A stretch of DNA of 59,134 nt. It comes from a virus. Both the position numbers and the translations under genes were made by a program. How positions within the stretch are numbered: position 1 is the first letter of the stretch; each line of letters starts with the position of its first letter. The notes under the pieces are model-generated. The model searched no databases. It was not told the origin of the DNA and was given only the letters and a program-made list of their open reading frames with translations. The stretch lies in the IMG/VR virus record IMGVR_UViG_3300046012_000561, positions 1-59,134 of that record. The stretch is one strand, 5' to 3'. Shown here one piece after another: positions 22,117-29,441 of the stretch.

Positions 22117-22604
22117 CCCATAGCTTCACCATTCCCGGCAGGTTGATCGGAAAGGGCAGGCCGAAGTTTTCCAAGGCGGGGGGTTTCGTGCGCGTCTATA
22201 CGCCCGAGAAGACCCGCAACTGCGAAGCGATGGTCCGCAGCTTCGGCTTGGAGGCGATGGGCCATACCCCGCCGCTGGCCGGCCCCGTCTGGCTGTCCGT
22301 CCATTCCAGCATCATCCCGCCGCCGTCCTGGTCGAAGAAGAGACGCGCTGCCGCCACTTTCGTCACCGGCAAGCCAGACCTAGACAATGTGCTGAAGCTG
22401 GTGGGCGATTCTCTCAACGGCGTCTGCTGGGTGGATGATAGCCAAATCAGCGCCGTGTTCTTCGTGCGCACCTACACGCTCGACCAGGCCGAGATGGTCA
22501 AGGTGCAATTCGGCGAGATCACCGACGATCACAACGCCGTCGCCTTTGAGCGCCCGGCAGGCATTCCCGAAGAGATGCCGCTTTTTGCAGGGGCGGGACC
22601 ATGA
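22113..22604 (+). CDS. rusA: RusA-family Holliday junction resolvase
   Basis: A 163-residue protein with the RusA fold and its conserved acidic residues: GKPDLDNVLKLVGDSLNG (D89, D91) followed by VCWVDDSQI (D108/D109). Near the N-terminus FTIPGRLIGKGRPKFS matches the family's opening. RusA resolves four-way junctions that would form during phage recombination and replication. It lies in the early right operon, overlapping both neighbours by 4 bp. Confidence 0.92.
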   Translation: MTHSFTIPGRLIGKGRPKFSKAGGFVRVYTPEKTRNCEAMVRSFGLEAMGHTPPLAGPVWLSVHSSIIPPPSWSKKRRAAATFVTGKPDLDNVLKLVGDSLNGVCWVDDSQISAVFFVRTYTLDQAEMVKVQFGEITDDHNAVAFERPAGIPEEMPLFAGAGP

Positions 22605-23875
22605 GCAAGCTCGTCGCGCTCGCCACCCTCCAATTCGAAGTCCCGCCCACGCCATCGAAAGACCTGGGCAAGCGGGGCGAACTCCGGTGGATCCCGCTGT
22701 CGCGGCTGATGGTGGACGAGACCTATCAGCGCCCCATCGAGGCCGCGGGCAAGAAGAACATTCGCCGGATCATCGAAGAATTCCACTGGACCAAATTCGG
22801 CCCGCTGATCGTCTCCCCCAGGCATGGCGGGGTCTATGCCATCATTGACGGCCAGCACCATGCCGTCGCCGCTGCACTTCATGGCGGCGTGCCGGAAGTG
22901 CCGTGCTGGGTTCTGGATTGCACGCCCGAGGAAGAGGCGCGCGCCTTCTCCACCATCAACGGCATCGTGACGCGCGTTCACCCGCAATATCTGTTCCGGG
23001 CCAGGATCGACTCTGGGGATGCTGGCGCAGTCGCGGCCGACGAGGCCGCCTGCGCCGCTGGCGCCCGCATCATGCCGTACCCGCAGGCCTCGCATCAGCT
23101 CAAGGTCGGTGAAACCCTCGCAGGCAGGACCATCGAGCTTGCCCTGGGCCGCTATGGCCGAGAGGCGGTGGTGACCGCCATGGAATTGATCACCAGGACG
23201 GGCGATGGCAATCCCGGCATGTTGCGCGCCGATCTAATCGACGGCTTCGCGGAATGCCTTTTCACCCATCCGAAATGGCTGGCCAACAAGACGGGCATTC
23301 GCCTTAGCGTCGAAGCCCGAGGTCTGCGTACCATTTATGCCGACGCGATGAAGGCCTGCGCTTCGCTGACGTGGCGCACCATCAAATCGCAAGTCTCGTC
23401 CGGCCTGGCTGAGCTGCTGCATGAACGGCATGGCGACGGAGGGAAAGCCTCCACGCCGCAAAAAACCCTGGGGGTCCAGGTCCGCGAGCAGGCCCGGCGG
23501 GAACACGATCAGCAGTCGCGGCCGACGAGGCCGCCTGCGCCGCCGGCTGAACCTCCCCAACCGCAGCACGCGCCGCTGGCGGCTTCCACGGCCCAGCCGG
23601 AAGCGAAGAAGCATTATCCCGCCGTCATCCGTCGCCCCATGCCCATCTTCGCGCCCACAAGCAACGAACAGGAACGGGTCGGCGTGGACCTGGACCATCA
23701 GGGTAAGTTCAAGATCACCACCTATCTGCTCCGCAAGGGCCACATGGCTACTGCGCAGGGCGTGGGCTACCGCATCGACGGCCGCTATCACGATCTGGAC
23801 GAAGCGCTGGAAGTGGTCAATCGCCATCGCGCGAAAGCTGATCTGCCTGACCTCAAAAGAGGGGGCGTGGTCTGA
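22601..23875 (+). CDS. ParB-like nuclease-domain protein
   Basis: A 424-residue protein. The N-terminal 130 residues form a ParB/sulfiredoxin-like domain (WIPLSRLMVDETYQRP, then IIDGQHHAVAAALHG; the usual GGxRR box is DGQHH here, as in many phage ParB-type nucleases). The middle is helical and the last third has a Pro/Gln-rich linker then a small strand-rich domain (HMATAQGVGYRIDG). The function is likely DNA binding or nicking. It overlaps the resolvase stop and the methylase start. Confidence 0.78.
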   Translation: MSKLVALATLQFEVPPTPSKDLGKRGELRWIPLSRLMVDETYQRPIEAAGKKNIRRIIEEFHWTKFGPLIVSPRHGGVYAIIDGQHHAVAAALHGGVPEVPCWVLDCTPEEEARAFSTINGIVTRVHPQYLFRARIDSGDAGAVAADEAACAAGARIMPYPQASHQLKVGETLAGRTIELALGRYGREAVVTAMELITRTGDGNPGMLRADLIDGFAECLFTHPKWLANKTGIRLSVEARGLRTIYADAMKACASLTWRTIKSQVSSGLAELLHERHGDGGKASTPQKTLGVQVREQARREHDQQSRPTRPPAPPAEPPQPQHAPLAASTAQPEAKKHYPAVIRRPMPIFAPTSNEQERVGVDLDHQGKFKITTYLLRKGHMATAQGVGYRIDGRYHDLDEALEVVNRHRAKADLPDLKRGGVV

Positions 23876-24510
23876 TGGACTGGCAGTTCGGCGCCCTCAA
23901 GATGTTCGGCTATGACCTGATCGTGGCGGACCCGCCCTGGCGCTTCGATCTTTTCCGCGAGGAGACAGGCAGCGAGAAGGGGCCGGCGCATCATTACGGG
24001 ACGATGGCGCTGGAGGACATCAAGGCCCTGCGCGTGGGCGACTTGGCGGGGAAGGATTGTCTCCTGCTGCTCTGGACCTGCGGGTGGGCGATGGCGACGG
24101 GCCAGGCCCAGGACGTAGCGCGCGCCTGGGGCTTCCAGCCGAAAAGCGAAATCATCTGGAACAAGCGCACCGCGACCGGGAAGTGGCGGCTGGGGACGGG
24201 TTATCGGGTCCGCACCATGCACGAGCCGATTTTGCTCTGCACCGTCGGCAACCCGATCCACGCGGCTTTTCCATCTGCCTTTGATGGCCTGGCGCGCGAA
24301 CATTCTCGCAAGCCCGAAAAGTTCTACCAGCTGATCGACAAGCACGCGCCGTTGCTGAAGGGCCGGGCCGATCTTTTCAGCCGCGCCACGCGCAAGGGAT
24401 GGGATGGCTGGGGCTTCGAAGTCGGGAAGTTTGACGCGCCGCCAAAAGAGGCAGGGAAGCCGTCGCCCCCCCCCGCATCAGCCTCCCGTTCGGATAGGCG
24501 GGCAGCATGA
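23875..24510 (+). CDS. MT-A70 family DNA N6-adenine methyltransferase
   Basis: A 211-residue protein with the DPPW catalytic tetrad (residues 19-22) of MT-A70-type adenine methylases and the typical HYGTMALEDIKAL and WGFQPKSEIIWNK segments. The late motif PEKFYQLIDKHAPLLKGRADLFSR is also family-like. It would methylate adenine in phage or host DNA, a common protection against restriction. The C-terminal 25 residues are a Pro/Ser-rich tail. No cognate nuclease is next to it, so it is probably an orphan enzyme. Confidence 0.92.
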   Translation: MDWQFGALKMFGYDLIVADPPWRFDLFREETGSEKGPAHHYGTMALEDIKALRVGDLAGKDCLLLLWTCGWAMATGQAQDVARAWGFQPKSEIIWNKRTATGKWRLGTGYRVRTMHEPILLCTVGNPIHAAFPSAFDGLAREHSRKPEKFYQLIDKHAPLLKGRADLFSRATRKGWDGWGFEVGKFDAPPKEAGKPSPPPASASRSDRRAA

Positions 24511-24608
24511 AAAAGATTACGCCCAATTCCGCCCATTTCCGCCTACCGGACCGAGCCGGCGGCGGCGATGGTGGCACGGTATTTTACGGAGGGGACACAT
24601 GTTCATAG
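24507..24608 (+). CDS. Short ORF between methylase and HNH gene
   Basis: A 33-codon frame that starts on the methylase stop and ends 9 bp inside the HNH gene. The product is polar and Gly-rich with no motif (ITPNSAHFRLPDRAGG). It could be a real small protein, but the only support is the overlap pattern. Confidence 0.35.
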   Translation: MKKITPNSAHFRLPDRAGGGDGGTVFYGGDTCS

Positions 24609-25174
24609 TTGAATATGACGACGGCCTGAATTTGCTGGTGGGGCCCAAGGGGGATTGGCGGCGCTTCGAGTATGGCGGGTTCGACTTTTACGCAGTGGTC
24701 GCATTGTCAGATTGGGAGCCCGTCGTTCGCCTGATCGCTGAGCGGATCGGCCTGGATGTCGATCTTTGCATTGCTCGGATCGGTGAAGGCCGACGCGATC
24801 AAGCGGAATTCGTCGGCTTTTTGGACGAATTGGAGGCCGACAGGAATGCCCTCTACTACGACATCGAGCGCAATGTTTACGCGATTGCTGAAATTCGTCG
24901 GATTGCTGCTGACTATCGCAACGTAAAAGCCGCGCGAGAAGCGAAGAAGATTCATACTCAGCGCCGGCGTGCGCAGTTCGACCGTGTGCGCGACGATCTT
25001 GTTCTGAAACTGCTGGCTGCTGGCCGGGCTTACGTCTGTACCAAGGATGGGTGCGCGGTGAACAACAACCTCACCGTCGATCACATCACAGCGCTCAGCA
25101 AAGGCGGGACCGACGATCTGGTCAACCTTCAGTTCCTGTGTGCTCCGCACAACAGCGAGAAAGGCGACCGCTAG
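24599..25174 (+). CDS. HNH endonuclease
   Basis: A 191-residue protein. The N-terminal 140 residues have no recognised fold, with a long charged helix at about 85-140. The C-terminus is an HNH nuclease: YVCTKDGC, then TVDHITALSKGGTDDLVNLQFLC and HNSEKGD. The layout and the position between methylase and replication initiator fit a free-standing homing or phage-exclusion HNH enzyme. GGAGGGG stands 5 nt before the ATG. Codon use is less GC-rich than the genes on either side, a sign of separate acquisition. Confidence 0.84.
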   Translation: MFIVEYDDGLNLLVGPKGDWRRFEYGGFDFYAVVALSDWEPVVRLIAERIGLDVDLCIARIGEGRRDQAEFVGFLDELEADRNALYYDIERNVYAIAEIRRIAADYRNVKAAREAKKIHTQRRRAQFDRVRDDLVLKLLAAGRAYVCTKDGCAVNNNLTVDHITALSKGGTDDLVNLQFLCAPHNSEKGDR

Positions 25175-25179
25175 AAAAA

Positions 25180-26130
25180 ATGGCGCGCAAGACCGACAAT
25201 TACCGCTACGCGATCATCCCTGCCGGCGCCATCACCGATGCGCGGGTTGAACCGCGTGCGCTTCAGGTCCTGTGCCTCTTGGGTCGCCATGCCAATGACA
25301 ATGGCTGGTGCCGGCGCAGCCAGGTCAAGATGGCCGAGGAGCTGAATTGCGGGCGCACCACGATCAATCGCGCCATCGATCTGCTGGTGGAAACTGGCTA
25401 TGTCGAGCGGAAGGAAGAGGGGCGCGGAAGCGCAAAACCCCAGCCTGGCAAGCAGCCTTTCGCGGCATACTCATATCGGGTCCGGCTCGACCGATCCGAC
25501 AAGGAAATTCAAGACGTTACGGAGGGGGGTGTCTATGAGCGGACACCTGATGGGGGGTGTCAACCAGTGGACAGGGGGGTGTCCACCCAGGCGGACACGG
25601 GGGTGTCCACATCACGGACACCCTTAACAGAACATACCCCTTCTAAAGATGCCCCTGTTGAACAGGAAGAGGGCCGGGCTTCGCCGGCCCCCGAAGCGGT
25701 CCAAGCCGATCTTCTCGGTGACGATCCTTCCAAGCCCCTTTCCCCAGCTGAGACCTTGAACGCGGCCTATGCCGCCTACGAGGAAGCCCGTCAGCGCACC
25801 GGCTGGTCGAAGGTCCAGATGCGGACGGGCGCCCGCGATGCTGCCTTGCGAGCCCGGCTGAAAGAAGCGGGTGGCCTGCAGGGCTGGCACGCCGCCATCG
25901 CCAGAGCCGAGGCCAGCGATTTCTGTTGCGGGCGGGCGCCGCCTGGGCATGGACGCACCAAGGCGTTCATGGCCGATTTCGACAAGCTGACGCAGCAATC
26001 ATTTTTCGTGAAGTTGATGGAGGGCAAGTATGACAACCGCGAAGGTGGCAAAGGGCCAAGCGGTGGCGGTGGCGGAATCCTCGAAGTCGCTGCCCGCCGA
26101 GCAGCCGATCGCGCTGCCGCCGGTTCTTAG
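25180..26130 (+). CDS. Replication initiator (lambda O-like, winged helix) containing iterons
   Basis: A 316-residue protein. Residues about 10-80 form a winged helix-turn-helix (EPRALQVLCLLGRHANDNGW, then CGRTTINRAIDLLVETGYV), as in phage O-type initiators and helix_turn_helix_36 proteins. A Gly/Val/Thr-rich linker at residues 115-148 is encoded by the iteron repeats, and a C-terminal helical domain follows that would contact the helicase loader. It starts at ATG 25180, just after the HNH stop, and overlaps the next gene by 101 bp. The origin inside the gene is the lambda O arrangement. Confidence 0.82.
   Translation: MARKTDNYRYAIIPAGAITDARVEPRALQVLCLLGRHANDNGWCRRSQVKMAEELNCGRTTINRAIDLLVETGYVERKEEGRGSAKPQPGKQPFAAYSYRVRLDRSDKEIQDVTEGGVYERTPDGGCQPVDRGVSTQADTGVSTSRTPLTEHTPSKDAPVEQEEGRASPAPEAVQADLLGDDPSKPLSPAETLNAAYAAYEEARQRTGWSKVQMRTGARDAALRARLKEAGGLQGWHAAIARAEASDFCCGRAPPGHGRTKAFMADFDKLTQQSFFVKLMEGKYDNREGGKGPSGGGGGILEVAARRAADRAAAGS
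25524..25622. repeat. Four iterons inside the initiator gene, probable replication origin
   Basis: GGGGGGTGTC occurs at 25524, 25552 and 25574, with a CGGGGGTGTC copy at 25598 (intervals 28, 22, 24). Each copy is followed after 6-8 bp by GGACA(C/G), so every unit is also an inverted repeat (GTGTC ... GGACAC); the last has GGTGTCC facing GGACACC. This resembles the lambda ori iterons within gene O. The 80 bp that follow, including the run after 25622, are less GC-rich. Confidence 0.75.
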
Positions 26131-26767
26131 CGAGGAACGGCGCACCGATGGATTCCGCTCTCGCATGTGGGGCGTGCGGAAGCTGAAGCCTGGCGAAGAG
26201 GTGCCGGTGAAGTGGGCCCTGGCGCATCTGGAAATGCGCGATGTTCCCACGACCTCCACACAAATCGACTGGCATATCGGAAGGCTGCTCAGCCATTGGG
26301 ACAACAGCCGGACCACCGCTGCCGTCCAGAACGAGCAGCTGGCGGACTGGGAGATTGACCTGGCCCCCTATGCCGAAGCGCACATTGCCGAGGCCTGCGC
26401 GATTTGGCGGCGGACGCAGGTTTTCAAGCCAAAAATTGCCGAGATCATCACCCTGGTCGAGAACTTCCAGTTTCGAGACAGGGAAAATGCCCGGCGCTGC
26501 CGCGTCCTTCTCGGTCTGCAGGAGCCGAGGTCTTTTGAGAGAATCCCGCCAGCTTCCAAAAATTCTCCAGCCGATCCATCCAAGGCCGCGGCAATAATGG
26601 AAAAGCTCAGCGCGCTCTTTCCCTCTCGACGCAAGCCGGAGCCGGCGCCGCGCGTGCCGATCGACAGAAGCGCGATCAAGAAAGACCTGGACAGCCGCGA
26701 TCCTGTTGCCGTCGAGAAGCTGAGGGCATTTCGCCCGGCAGCAGCACCAGCCGAGAAAAACCCATGA
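26030..26767 (+). CDS. Putative replication accessory (helicase-loader-like) protein
   Basis: A 245-residue protein starting 101 bp before the end of the initiator gene, with GGAGGGCAAGT before its ATG. The middle (WEIDLAPYAEAHIAEACAIW, then FKPKIAEIITLVENF) resembles the helical region of phage replication proteins that follow the initiator (W.RdlapyPe.ai..Ac..W......PtpaEi). A lambda P-like role is inferred from order rather than a solid match. The C-terminus is basic. Confidence 0.55.
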   Translation: MTTAKVAKGQAVAVAESSKSLPAEQPIALPPVLSEERRTDGFRSRMWGVRKLKPGEEVPVKWALAHLEMRDVPTTSTQIDWHIGRLLSHWDNSRTTAAVQNEQLADWEIDLAPYAEAHIAEACAIWRRTQVFKPKIAEIITLVENFQFRDRENARRCRVLLGLQEPRSFERIPPASKNSPADPSKAAAIMEKLSALFPSRRKPEPAPRVPIDRSAIKKDLDSRDPVAVEKLRAFRPAAAPAEKNP

Positions 26768-27459
26768 CCGACACCGGTCGAAAGAATTTGATTACCATCG
26801 GCGAGCGCGCCATCTATGAGTTGCAGCGCAAATTGCAGCCGGAAGCAGTAAAGCTCACGCCTTGGCAGCTCGCCGCGGCCGTGGTGGATTCCATACCAGG
26901 CCGCAAATGGTATGCCGTCGCGTGCAAGGAATTCCAGGAGCGCCGGGCTGCCTCCGAGCTGGGGGAGCGCAAGGTCGAGTTCTACCGGCCCAAATTCTTT
27001 CGCCACCCCGATGATGAAGACTACCATTTGGGCGCGATGGGCTTCCGCTTCACTGGATATGTCCTGGTCCATATCGATGTGCGCGCCGGAGAGCATACCG
27101 TCGTCAAGCACACGCCGGGGGTCGATGATTTTGTGAAGGGGGCGACGGGCGGCGGCGACACGCTCTATCCCCTGCCGGCAGATGCCGTGCTGCTCTTTCG
27201 GCAATTCGAGGAGGGCGACTTTGACCGCGTGACGCTGAAGAAGCCCGGCCAACGCGAAGACCTCTATCCGGGCTGCCAGGTGCGGGTGGACGATGAAACC
27301 CACCACCTGCATGGCCACCAAGGCACCCTCATGGTTCTGGACCGTCACGCCGCAAAAATCATGATCGGTCTGTCGAGCATTGATTGGACCCTCGACCCCG
27401 CCATTCTGAGAAAAGTTGAGGCGCCGAAGCCGGCGAAGAAGGGGGAGAAGGCGGCGTGA
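26764..27459 (+). CDS. NusG-like transcription factor (NGN + KOW)
   Basis: A 231-residue protein. After an N-terminal extension of about 45 residues comes an NGN domain: RKWYAVACKEFQERRAASEL, then VEFYRPKFF, GYVLVHIDV and HTVVKHTPGVDDFV. A C-terminal KOW-like stretch follows (LYPGCQVRVDDETHHLHGHQ, then GTLMVLDRHAAKIMIGLS). This is the NusG/RfaH domain order. NusG paralogs bind RNA polymerase and can act as antiterminators. Its location at the end of the early right operon, before hairpins that precede the late genes, suggests a Q-like role; that is inference. Confidence 0.8.
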   Translation: MTDTGRKNLITIGERAIYELQRKLQPEAVKLTPWQLAAAVVDSIPGRKWYAVACKEFQERRAASELGERKVEFYRPKFFRHPDDEDYHLGAMGFRFTGYVLVHIDVRAGEHTVVKHTPGVDDFVKGATGGGDTLYPLPADAVLLFRQFEEGDFDRVTLKKPGQREDLYPGCQVRVDDETHHLHGHQGTLMVLDRHAAKIMIGLSSIDWTLDPAILRKVEAPKPAKKGEKAA

Positions 27460-27587
27460 GCATCAAGCCCCCAATCTGCCGGGTCTGCAAAGTCGCGGAA
27501 TACAATCACCGCTGCATGGGCGCGCTGGAGATCAAGACAAAGGCTCCGGCGCCGAAGGCTGCCAAAAACAAAAAGCCGCGCGCATGA
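27456..27587 (+). CDS. Short zinc-knuckle-like protein
   Basis: A 43-residue product from GTG (27456-27458), which overlaps the NusG-like stop, to TGA overlapping the next ATG. It has CRVCKVAEYNHRC, a compact Cys set, and a Lys/Ala-rich tail. GGGGGAG lies 8-9 nt upstream. Function unknown. Confidence 0.55.
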   Translation: MSIKPPICRVCKVAEYNHRCMGALEIKTKAPAPKAAKNKKPRA

Positions 27588-27811
27588 TCTTCACCGGCCG
27601 CTGGTTCACTGACCTGATGAAGTGGATGTTCGGCCGCGACTGGCCTTCCGAGGCTGGGCGGCGACTGGGCCTCAACCGCAATACCATGATGCGGTGGGGA
27701 AAGTCGGGGCCGCCCAAGGGGAAACTGCCGGCGGTTCTGCAGATGCTCGAGGATCATATTGGCTTGGGCGGCACCTATTACGACCAGCTCAGGCGCCACA
27801 TGATGGACTGA
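27584..27811 (+). CDS. Helix-turn-helix protein at end of early right operon
   Basis: A 75-residue protein read from the ATG at 27584. The sequence WPSEAGRRLGLNRNTMMRWG is a compact helix-turn-helix, and the remainder is helical (LPAVLQMLEDHIGLGG). It resembles small phage or chromosomal Cro/C1-like regulators. It is the last early gene before the control segment that leads to the late region, so it may regulate the switch. Confidence 0.68.
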   Translation: MIFTGRWFTDLMKWMFGRDWPSEAGRRLGLNRNTMMRWGKSGPPKGKLPAVLQMLEDHIGLGGTYYDQLRRHMMD

Positions 27812-27862
27812 AATCTGTGGCTCTGGTGCTACATTGAAAACGCGGTTTTTCCACCCCTCCTA

Positions 27863-27891
27863 TTGACGGCAGAATCAAAAAGCTGAATACC
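27863..27891 (+). promoter_or_regulatory. Possible late promoter
   Basis: In the 136-bp gap before the GIY-YIG ORF, TTGACG (27863-27868) is followed after 17 bp by AATACC (27886-27891). The -35 is good and the -10 poor, so it may need an activator. The rest of the gap shows nothing else I can name. Confidence 0.3.
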
Positions 27892-27947
27892 TGTCCGCAC
27901 ATAGCCGATTTGCGCGGGCGTTTTCGAGAACCCCGATTGCCGGAGGC

Positions 27948-28289
27948 ATGGTGAAATCATCTCAGCCCAATCTCATAAGCCTAGATCAGGCAAAGAGAAT
28001 CTCGCATCCGATCATCTATGCCCTCTACGATGGGGCCGGCATGTTTTATGTTGGCAAGACGATGATGCCGTGTTCCCGTTTCTACCAGCACCGCACGGAG
28101 CCCTCGAACAACCAGCACCTGAGGCGGCGCATTAAGGCTGCCGGCGATGCACTAAGGGTGGAAATTCTCGCCCATCGGCCGCCGGACCTGAGCCAAGCGA
28201 AAGCGGGCTTCTGGCAGTACCGGGGAAGTACAACCCGCGAAATCAGCGGCTTCGGCGGGAATAATCGGATCGGTAGCTCAGCCGGATAG
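27948..28289 (+). CDS. GIY-YIG nuclease-like protein, probably degenerate
   Basis: A 113-residue frame. The GIY-YIG core appears as IIYALYDGAGMFYVGKT (about residues 22-38), followed by RFYQHR, where a conserved Arg normally sits. The helix that should carry the catalytic Glu reads LSQAKAGFW, with Lys/Ala at the usual AE position, and the last residues are encoded by a tRNA-like sequence. This suggests a former homing nuclease that is inactive or altered at its C-terminus. GGAGG stands before the ATG. It has no clear partner. Confidence 0.62.
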   Translation: MVKSSQPNLISLDQAKRISHPIIYALYDGAGMFYVGKTMMPCSRFYQHRTEPSNNQHLRRRIKAAGDALRVEILAHRPPDLSQAKAGFWQYRGSTTREISGFGGNNRIGSSAG

Positions 28290-28326
28290 AGCGCTCCCAC
28301 ACTCCCACAATCGCCATTCCTGATCC
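28267..28326 (+). tRNA. tRNA-like relic (5' half plus acceptor pairing)
   Basis: The stretch from 28274 reads TAGCTCAGCCGGATAGAGC, a textbook T8-A9 plus D-arm. The preceding seven bases GGATCGG (28267-28273) can pair with CTGATCC (28320-28326) with one G-T wobble. Between them there is room for only about 27 nt, the CTCCC half of an anticodon stem lacks its partner, and no TTCGA T-loop is present. It is therefore a truncated or degenerate tRNA gene, not a functional one. Confidence 0.5.
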
Positions 28327-28346
28327 CGCCTTGCGGCCGGATGCTT

Positions 28347-28363
28347 GCCCTTCTTGGGCTTTT
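28347..28363 (+). terminator. Weak hairpin with T-run
   Basis: GCCC (28347-28350), a five-base loop, GGGC (28356-28359) and TTTT form a short terminator-like hairpin in the leader of the late operon. The stem is only 4 bp, so efficiency is doubtful. Confidence 0.35.
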
Positions 28364-28376
28364 CCTCCCCCAACTT

Positions 28377-28410
28377 GGCCCGGCTGGTTTCGGCTTGCCG
28401 GGCCACTTTT
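28377..28410 (+). terminator. Terminator or attenuator ahead of the late operon
   Basis: A perfect 8-bp stem GGCCCGGC / GCCGGGCC (28377-28384 and 28397-28404) with a 12-nt loop is followed by ACTTTT. It is only 17 bp upstream of the first late gene, so it looks like a barrier that late transcription must read through. Confidence 0.62.
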
Positions 28411-28426
28411 CCCAAAGGAACGCCGC

Positions 28427-28786
28427 ATGGATCCCGCCCAGATGACGCCGCCTGCCGATGGCACGGATGCGCCCGCACCTCCCGATTCCGACATGGCCCC
28501 CAAGGTTGTCGCCACCATCCTCGACAATGGCGATGGCACCTACCAGCTCGTGAAGGGCGAATACGGCGCCGAGCCGATGGAGGGCGCCGCTCCCGGTGGC
28601 GAGGATGCAGCCCCGGCTGGCGAGACTTTCGACAGCATCGGCGCCGTCCTGAAAGGCGTCATGGACTGCCTCAAGGAAAACGACGGCACCGGCGAAGGCA
28701 AGGCCCAGGCCAGCTTCAACGAGGGCTTCAACGGCTTCGGCCAGACCGGCGATTCCGGCTCCGAGCCTAATCCCCCAAACCCCTGA
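28427..28786 (+). CDS. First late-operon gene, acidic hypothetical protein
   Basis: A 119-residue acidic, Gly/Pro/Asp-rich protein (DNGDGTYQLVKGEYG, then FNEGFNGFGQTGDSGS). It lacks membrane or signal segments and no family is recognised. AAAGGAA stands before the ATG at 28427, immediately after the hairpin described above. Confidence 0.62.
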   Translation: MDPAQMTPPADGTDAPAPPDSDMAPKVVATILDNGDGTYQLVKGEYGAEPMEGAAPGGEDAAPAGETFDSIGAVLKGVMDCLKENDGTGEGKAQASFNEGFNGFGQTGDSGSEPNPPNP

Positions 28787-29001
28787 TGGGCCTTCACCGG
28801 CTGCCAGGCGATGCAGAGCCGCACCGGATTTACGGCTGCGAGCGCTTCGGCCCACCGCTTCCCGGTTCCGGACCCATCCTCAGCCTCGTGCAATGGGATG
28901 GCGGTCTCGTCGCTGTCCGGCAAACCAACTCATTCCCGCCTTATGCCGCCTACATCTGGCACCACGGCGATACCGAATGGGACCGAATCTGGATCCACTG
29001 A
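28786..29001 (+). CDS. Hypothetical protein
   Basis: A 71-residue protein starting on the upstream stop (TGATG) and ending on the next ATG (TGATG again). The C-terminal half is aromatic-rich (YAAYIWHHGDTEWDRIWIH). No family is recognised; the overlaps and codon use support a gene. Confidence 0.55.
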   Translation: MGLHRLPGDAEPHRIYGCERFGPPLPGSGPILSLVQWDGGLVAVRQTNSFPPYAAYIWHHGDTEWDRIWIH

Positions 29002-29441
29002 TGGAACACACCCGCCTCAAGCCCGCTTCCGGCGTAAATCATGCCGTACATGCGGCCCAGGCTGTTGCCGATGACGGCGGTTCCCCCCGCCAACAGATCG
29101 ATGCGGCCAGGGCGGTATCCGGCCAGCGCCTCGGCTATCTCCCGCACCAGGGATCGCGCCAGAAGGCCAGAACGTTGGCGCGGATGCAGGCCGCCCACGA
29201 GAAGGCCGCTCCCATCGCCACCCACCCCTTCCAGCTTCTGCACAGCATGGGATGCGGAAACCCGGCCTTCTTCCTCACCACCATGCCGGGGGCCGGCGAT
29301 CCCATTTCATCCGCCGATTGCCTCTTCCCGAATGGCGAACGTCCGCAACGCGAAACCGCGATCACCTGCGGCTCTTGCGGCGAGGTCATGCCCATCATTG
29401 ACGTTTGCCGCGCCAACATCACCCACCGCCAGCCGTCGTGA
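29001..29441 (+). CDS. Hypothetical protein with C-terminal zinc knuckle
   Basis: A 146-residue protein, helical and basic in the middle (KARTLARMQAAHEKAAPIAT), with TCGSCGEVMPIIDVC near the end, a likely zinc knuckle. It lies directly before the terminase small subunit, whose GTG start overlaps its stop, so it may be a packaging-linked accessory; this is only positional. Confidence 0.6.
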   Translation: MEHTRLKPASGVNHAVHAAQAVADDGGSPRQQIDAARAVSGQRLGYLPHQGSRQKARTLARMQAAHEKAAPIATHPFQLLHSMGCGNPAFFLTTMPGAGDPISSADCLFPNGERPQRETAITCGSCGEVMPIIDVCRANITHRQPS

